Assembly: GCA_902728285.1 (NCBI GenBank)
Contig: CACVBU010000865.1
Span: 277,044 to 341,043 of the forward strand
Direction of reading: 5' to 3'
DNA from: Clytia hemisphaerica
Taxonomy: Eukaryota > Cnidaria > Hydrozoa > Leptothecata > Clytiidae
DNA length: 64,000 bases
The notes below the pieces were generated by a model. It was given only the letters and a program-made list of their open reading frames with translations, searched no databases and was not told where the DNA came from. The position numbers and the translations under genes are program-made. Positions 57,861-64,000 of the stretch are shown here, piece by piece (the stretch's first letter is position 1; each line of letters opens with the position of its first letter).

Positions 57861-60827
57861 TTAGCGAGACTCGTCTTGAAACTGCAGTGGGCTGAACTTT
57901 GATTTTTCCTCTGTTTTTACCAACGAAAACTTGTCCGAAGCTTTGAAGTGCGGGATTTCTTTGTTTTGGGAGAATTTACTATAACGGCCAAGAAATTTTT
58001 CCATCGATTTTCGAAATTCTACATCGCCATTTTCGACTACGTTGTGATAAAACAGATCAAATGACTCTAAAACTTTAGACACGTGTGTGGAGCATGGGTT
58101 CGAGTCCAAATCTTCGTCAAAGTTGGCATGTGTATCGCTTTCGCGTTCACCGGGTTCTGTTTTTCTTTCTCCAAAGATATTTACAGCGTTGTCTCTGCTA
58201 AAGCTATTGAACTTTTAACAGGACAATGGATAGAATCGTAAAAATGAGGCTCAAGGGAAGACCCAATTGCTATTTCTGTCAATCTCTTTCTCTCTCCAGG
58301 ATCATTAACCAGTAGAAAATTAAAATACGACTCCTGAAGCTTTGACCATAAGAGAAACTGGTACCAGCATGTTGACCCATTGATTCCTTGAGGACATTCG
58401 CATCGACCGATTGATGTGTCAACGTGATAGATTACATTTGAATCTCGTCTACTTACAACAGTAAAAAGACTGGGAGCGATTTTTCGAACGTTTTCGTCCA
58501 CATTGTAGTCATCTATAAGAAAAGAAAGAAAAAACTTAATATAAAAGTTCATAAGATATTGTTTGAGCCTAAAAAATTGGTTGGTCCCCTGATAGAATAT
58601 CCCAGACTATCCTTGCCATTCAACTGAAATCGAATGTCTCAATAACTCGAACAATTTCTTTTACCCCTAGGCCGTTTGATTTAAGCAGACACTACTATAT
58701 TGTTTTTAGTGGCTGCACAAAAATGACTGGTAAAATAAATTAAACCACAAAGTACGATAGACTGAATTTGGCTCATCAATAGAAAAGTAGTATTTTTAAT
58801 AACCCTGGAATAACGTATTTGCCTCCTTTGTACCGGTTACTGTATGTGCCAGCAAAGGTTCCATCTGCTACTGATAACAGCCGTGTTTTAAAATGTTGTT
58901 CAAAATCACTCATTAGTTTATCGAGTAACATATTTACATTGAACTGGCGTTGTCTTCGCAGAATTCCATCCTTTACGAGTCAAAGCATCTTTGCGGTAGC
59001 ACAAAGCCCAGAACCATTCAAGTTTTGCAAGGTCCTCGAAATATGCGGTACAAGATGCGTTTTGCTCGACTGCTTCTAGTTCCATGAGCTCCTCGAATTT
59101 TTCATCTAGATCTTCTTTTGTTTGAGCATAGACAAGGGATCTAAACAATTTCATAATCGTCACACGATCATCTTTACTGACTCCATGCTCCTTCTCAAAC
59201 AACCATCGCCACACTTGCTGGAGGATGTGAAATGTACATAGGTACAGAACTGCTTTGGCCAGGCCCTTCGAAGACAACTCAAACTCATCACAGTTATCTG
59301 CCATTATCAAATCAGGGCTGGAAGAGCCGTAGAATGAATGTTCGGGTAAGATATTCTTCAACATCGAAAACGCCTCATCCAAGGTGTGCTCTTGCTCATC
59401 ACTTGTAATCAATATACCTGTTGAAGTATAGTTTTAAACATAAATCAATGGCTAAAATCTCTGGAGGGGCCTTTACCTTTTCTAAATTCTTGCCTCAATG
59501 ATTTTCAATTTTATCCCTCCAAAAATTTTGCCTTATTTCCTCCCGGTCGAAAAACTAAATATTATGCTTTTGATCTACTCTTGGGTCCACCAAACCACAG
59601 TCCCACCCAAGAAAATAGTTATAAGATAAACCCTACTCACCTAAAGGCAAAGCTCCAGCCACTGAATGCGTGCAAAGTAGAAAGAAACGCAAATTATGCT
59701 CTTCCAAATTCGAAGTCGAATCGACAAACATCAGTTCCGAAGATTGCCTTACCTGGAGTAAAATGGTAATAACATTAATAGCTAATCCATGTTTGCTTTA
59801 ATGTTCTAAATCGCATAAACTACATATAGCTTGATTTTTTCTTTGGAGGAAAGAATCATGTTCAAACAAATAATAAAAATACTTTCAAGGGGATCAAAGC
59901 CAGTACACATTTTTTAGAGCATAGTGGAAATACTGGAAAGGAATCTAAAACAAAAAAACTGCTCTTTGCTAGTTCATTATTTGTAATATTTCTTCTTACC
60001 ATTTTATGAACTGGAGACATCAATGGTGTAACTATGGCAATAATCAAAGCTGATCCATCTTCTTTATCGTATATTTTATAATCGATACTCATATCCTCAT
60101 CTTCTTCTTTTAATATGCGAATCTTTTCCCCTAACAAAGCAAACATTTCAGTTCCATTTTTACCACCAAACCTTTCAACACAAAACTTAGCATACATGTT
60201 ATTAAAGTCCATTCGTCTAGGACAACAACTCCTGTCAGCTTTTTTGTGGTGAAATTCAGTGTCATGCCAGATTCAAAAAGCACCTTAATAGAATTTTCTG
60301 TTTCCACTGATATTGCTTTAAAACTCAATGCATGGAGAGAATTTACGGAATGGTTGTGCTTATGTTCTAGAACTATGCTACAGCAGAATTGAGATGAATC
60401 TATGACCCGTTGACGCAACATTTTTTAGTATTTTTATTGACATTTGAAATGGACAAAATGTGTTTCTAAATCTTTTGGTCGGTTTTTTCTCTAATATCGA
60501 CTTGGCATCTCTTGTCTTTTCATACCTTGTATCATGATAGCATCTATAAAACACTCTTTCTGTAGAAATACTTTTATATGTGTTCTTTTTTCGTAGCTTG
60601 ATTGATGTTTCACCGGTATATTTTGTATATGTTTTGATGAATCCGTTTAGTTCAGCAAAATTTGAAACATTACACTTGATTTCGATATCTGTTTGATTAT
60701 ACTCATCAGAAGAAAACGAGACTATTTCATGTTTGAATCCAATTTCTTTGAAAATATCAGCGATTAAATCTCTCTCCGTGTTATTTTCAAGTCTGGCTAG
60801 TATTATGTTTTCGTATATTATCTTCAC
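57861..60827 (-). pseudogene. Mutator-like (MULE) transposase, nearly full length, FAR1-like N-terminus and SWIM-type finger, copy 2
   Basis: Exon 1 (60827-60000): FAR1/GCM-like Cys/His region (FYRCYHDTRYEKTR, FCPFQMSIK), LEHKHNHSVNS, then CCPRRMDFNNMYAKF and TPLMSPVHKM. Exon 2 (59752-59641): LMFVDSTSNLEEHNLRFF, THSVAGALPL. Exon 3 (from 59417): ILITSDEQEHTLDEAFSMLK, LIMADNCDEF, LCTFHILQQVWRWLFEKEHG, WFWALCYRKDALTR, then a deletion that removes the TNNYVEAQ block and shifts frame, then KDGILRRQRQFNVNMLLDKL and NRYKGGKYVIPG. Exon 4 (58512-57861): DDYNVDENVRKIAPSL and CECPQGINGSTCWYQ. D in MFVD and D in MADN fit the MULE DDE triad. Frameshifts also at about 60430, 60235 and 58215. Confidence 0.8.
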
Positions 60828-61259
60828 GAAATATAGATAATCGTCACGAAATAAAAAGTATTACAGCTTGGCCGGCAATTCGGTTCGAAAAAATTGTGCT
60901 ACTGATGAACGAATTTCAAAAAGGTCTTCGGCCGTTAACCATATGCTCTAGAGAATGAAAATGGCTAAGTTTTACAGGTCTTCGGCCGTTAAATAAGGTC
61001 TTCGGCCGTTAACCCAGTACGGAAAAATGAAAAAATCAGGTCTTCGGCCGTTACGTCAGGTAACTTACTTGGGAAATCCAAAATCAGGTCTTCAACCGCT
61101 GAATCAGATCTTCGTCCGTTGACGGAAAAAAATCCGCAGCGTCGGGTCCATTTTTCCAGCAGAGCACCCCCTTCGGTCGGCAAGGGTAGTACCCCCCCCA
61201 GGTTTGAATGTCCAAGAGAACAATGAAAAAAGTCATTTCTAACGTATTTCTTTCATCAA
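60828..61259. repeat. Six dispersed copies of AGGTCTTCGGCCGTTAA
   Basis: The 16-17-bp motif occurs at 60922, 60976, 60996 and 61038, with variants at 61086 (TTCAACCGCTGA) and 61106 (TTCGTCCGTTGA), all in one orientation and spaced 20-54 bp. It contains the palindrome CGGCCG. It lies upstream of the CACTA-like fragment, so it could be its subterminal repeat array, which is typical of CACTA ends; that link is inference. Confidence 0.6.
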
Positions 61260-62427
61260 TTAAGGTAACGGTGAAATGTATTATATGTGATGCACCTGCA
61301 AGAGCATTTCTCAAACAAACTATAAACCATACGGGTTACCATTCCTGTGAACGCTATTACATCAAGGGATCTTGGGATGGACGGGTCGTTTTCAACTCAA
61401 TTAAAGAGGAGGTGGCTAGAACAGACAATGACTTTGTAAGAAGAGCTTATAGCAAACACCAAAAAGGCAAAACACCCTTGATAGAGGCCGGAATTAAGTG
61501 CATAAGTCAGTTTCCATTGGATTATATGCAATTAGTTTGCCTCGGGGTTGTTAAGAGGATACTGTTTTTCTTAAAAACTGGACCGTATCGACGCCGACTT
61601 TCAGCTTCACAAGTGCAACGAGTTTCTGAAAGACTTGATAGTCTTAGTGGTAAAATCCCTACGGATTTTGCTCGCCAACCAAGAGGTTTAAAAGAGTTAA
61701 AAAGATGGAAGGCAACAATTTTCGTCAATTTCTATTGTACACAGGGCCTGTCGTACTTTCTGGAATTTTAAATCCAACCAGGTACACTCACTTTTTATCT
61801 CTCAGTGTTGCAGTTTCTATTCTATTGAGTTCGGATTCAAAGAAAGGGAATCATTATCTTTGATATGCTGGAAAGCTATTAAAGTATTTTGTCGCAAACT
61901 GTAAAAAGCTTTATGGGTCAACTTTTACTGTTTATAATGTTCACAATTTGCGGCACATTGCTTATGATGTCAAAAACTACAATTGCAATTTGAATGAAAT
62001 TTCCGCATTTCCTTCCGAAAATTTTCTACAAACTCTGAAGAAAATGATCAGAAATTCAATAAGCCCGCTTATTCAAGTATCGAATAGATTATGTGAATCA
62101 AGAAGCCTATTTCCAAAGAAAACAGCCAATAGAGTAAAATTGTCTGTCAGACGAAAGGATAACTGCTTTGGAACGAAGCGATCGCTTGTTTTCGAAAAAC
62201 ACATCAAGGCAAATAATGACGTTATTTGTAACACTGTGAGGTTTAAATACCTTAAACACTTGTTTTCAAAACCGATTTCTTCTGACAAATTGAATATATG
62301 GTTCATGAAAGGAAACATTAAATTTCAGGAAAAGACGCTCAAAAGAAGTGATTTTATATGTAAATTTCTTTGTTTACCTCATAACAATGGGCATGCGCTA
62401 TTTCCTCTTCTTCATGGAAATGTTTGA
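61260..62427 (+). pseudogene. CACTA/EnSpm-like transposase, C-terminal part
   Basis: VKCIICDAPARAFLK, HTGYHSCERY, RTDNDFVRRA, HQKGKTPL, FPLDYMQLVCLGVVKRILFF, LSASQVQRVSERL, PRGLKELKRWKAT. A 1-bp shift near 61716 leads to LLYTGPVVLSGILNPTRYTH, a stop near 61860, then YAGKLLKYFV, VYNVHNLRHIAYDV, ISAFPSENFLQTLKKMIRNS and a stop at 62425-62427. This series (CDAPARA, FPLDYMH-like, GPVVL, AFPFENFL-like) is the metazoan CACTA-type transposase signature as I know it. The N-terminal half is absent. Converges on transposase copy C, whose stop is 110 bp away. Confidence 0.65.
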
Positions 62428-62536
62428 TTGTTTATTAATTTTATAGAACCAATTCGCAATGAATTGATGAAACACTTTTCTTGCTCGGAACTAAGAAATA
62501 AATAACATATTTCCTTTATTTCCTATCATAGGAATA

Positions 62537-64000
62537 CTAATATGTTCTTGGATCAGGCGCTGTGAGATACTTTGTTTCCTCTGTGCATATTCACGAATAT
62601 CTGTATAAAGGTATTCTTTTCTTTTCGTACTGAAACCTTTTGGATTGACAATTTTTGGCAAATCACTAGTAATTTTTTCAATTGGAACATCTCCAAGGAT
62701 AGATACCTTTACCGGTGCATCACCTAGTTTCTTTGAACAATATACTATGCCTTTCTCTTCCGAGGACATAGTAAAATGGTGATATTCTAACATGTTGTCA
62801 ATCGGTTTAAATTTGTACCCTGTATGGAAATGCTCTGTCCACTCATAGGCTGGAACATTGACTTGCTTATCATGAGTTCCCACTAATTACCTGTATTATT
62901 GTCACAAACATCTCTTAGATCATACAATGATGACACCTGAGTTCGTCGTAATTTCTTTTTGAATGCACCAAAAGCCCTGGAAAATCCAAATTGGCAAAAG
63001 ATTTTTATAACTCAAAGCCTAGTAGAAAAAGCTAGTAGCAAGCAAAAGAGCAAAACGTTAGTAGCTAGAGTCATTTTTCCCCTTACAAGTTAAACCCATC
63101 TAGGTAGGAATTTCGTATAAATGTGTACACAGGGAAACTGAAAAAAGACAAAGAAAGATGTAACATCATGAGTACCTATCGCAGCTGAACTTGGTATGAC
63201 CAGCTACCATAAAAGAATATTCCAATTTCTCATGATATCCATTGATGATTCTCCACATTAGATAATGAATGGAAGCATTGTTCTTGTTTTGGCCTAATAA
63301 GTTGACGAAAACATTTTTTTAATTTTGGTTTTTTAGTAGAAGGTATTTTTTAGTAGGAATTAAAAAAAACCTTGAGCAGTCTATGAAAATCTTCTTCAAT
63401 GAATTTTCTGTTTACATTTTTTGGAAAATGAACATTTAGTCTTTCACTTTATAATTTTATAAAAACAATGCTGCTAAGAATTAGGAGACACAAGCATAAC
63501 ATACCCGAACAGTTATCAGCATGTAGATAAGTTTCAGTTTCACCAAAATTGAAATTCTCCAAAAAGTGGTGGACGTAGCTGATTGTGGCATTTGCACCTT
63601 TCCCAGTGCTGTTTATTTCATCAATGAAATAACAGTACTGGATGCCGATTCCGTCATTGCAAACTCCAAATAGACCACATCTACGCGGAGTTTTGAAAAA
63701 AATTGGCCCAGGTTGTTGTGGGTGATAAGGGTAGTGAACCTGTTGTGCATAATCCCAAGAAAAATGGACAATGCCTCTAAACGAACATTTAGGTTTGCTT
63801 TCTAATGCATTAAAACTTTCTGAGCTTTGAACAAGAATTTTGGCATGTTCCTTTGCCTTTTCTACTTGAGCTCGATAATATCTGATTTCTTCGGCCGATT
63901 GAATAATATGATCCTCGTGTTCACGAAGGACTTCATCATATTCTTCATCTGCTTCAGTGTGATTACCTGCTGCATTTTTAGCACGAGCTCTAATCAATTT
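62537..64000 (-). pseudogene. Element C transposase, partial at window end, frameshifted
   Basis: Third copy of the family in the same orientation: exon 1 from the window edge to 63505, exon 2 63293-63176 (118 nt, intact), exon 3 62976-62537. Blocks: LIRARAKN, SAEEIRYYRAQVEKAKEHAK, HFSWDYAQQVHYPYHPQQPG, TPRRCGLFGVCNDG, FIDEINSTGKGANATISYVH, LHADNCSG|QNKNNASIHYLMWRIINGY, AGHTKFSCDR, GTHDKQVNVPAYEWTEHF. Lesions: a shift near 62888 (NTGN) and a 1-bp deletion near 62585 that destroys the C-terminal EYCTEE-type block. The N-terminus and any divergent companion lie beyond 64000. Confidence 0.75.

Noticed and set aside
1..64000. LTR retrotransposon or viral insertion
   Set aside because: No paired long direct terminal repeats, gag/protease/integrase series or envelope-like frame was found; all reverse transcriptase sequence belongs to the LINE.

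Overview
The window is eukaryotic: exons with GT..AG introns, divergent TATA boxes, AT-rich spacers and very dense transposable elements. It holds no rRNA, recognisable tRNA, prokaryotic operon or CRISPR. The mix (CR1/L2-like LINEs with PHD-finger ORF1, Mutator-like elements with SWIM fingers, CACTA-like and THAP/TTAA elements, and a DDE-type family with the motif HADNCSGQNKN) suggests an early-branching animal, most likely a cnidarian. That placement is inference. I see no convincing host housekeeping gene; almost everything is mobile-element coding sequence in various states of decay.

Layout. 77-1890 (-): spliced, degenerate copy of a multicopy gene with a cysteine-rich CXC tail. About 2000-5618 (+): CR1/L2-type LINE with ORF1, endonuclease and reverse transcriptase, frameshifted. 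5.6-14.7 kb: no intact gene; small inverted-repeat elements, a 2.5-kb interspersed repeat (R1, copy i, 7873-10365) and a 0.5-kb repeat (R2). 15237-32065: one 16.8-kb DNA transposon (element A) inserted into a second copy of R1. 36392-38955: TTAA-flanked element with a THAP-like remnant. 39918-41115 and about 56040-56995: ORF1-only relatives of the LINE. 43085-49749 with a candidate right end at 52146: a second, decayed copy of the large transposon (element B). 52378-53873 (+) and 57861-60827 (-): two Mutator-like transposase genes. 54395-56033: a coiled-coil ORF and a broken USP-like peptidase gene. 61260-62427 (+): CACTA-like transposase fragment. 62537-64000 (-): third transposase copy (element C), running off the window.

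The centrepiece is the large transposon. It has perfect 28-bp inverted termini beginning GTGTCATCAC, a 4-bp ATAT target duplication, subterminal arrays of palindromic CGGTCCGGACCG-type motifs, and two divergently transcribed genes on a roughly 300-bp two-TATA promoter region. One gene is a three-exon DDE-like transposase of about 576 codons. The other is a five-exon companion protein with acidic, lysine-rich and Ser/Thr-repeat sections and a C-terminal BEN-like domain. In element A the companion frame is open over all five exons (628 codons). The transposase has one 1-bp deletion and an inserted 3.3-kb element whose formal removal restores the frame. The unoccupied insertion site is preserved in R1 copy i, so the ends of element A can be read from this window alone. 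Element B repeats the same divergent pair, and C repeats the transposase.
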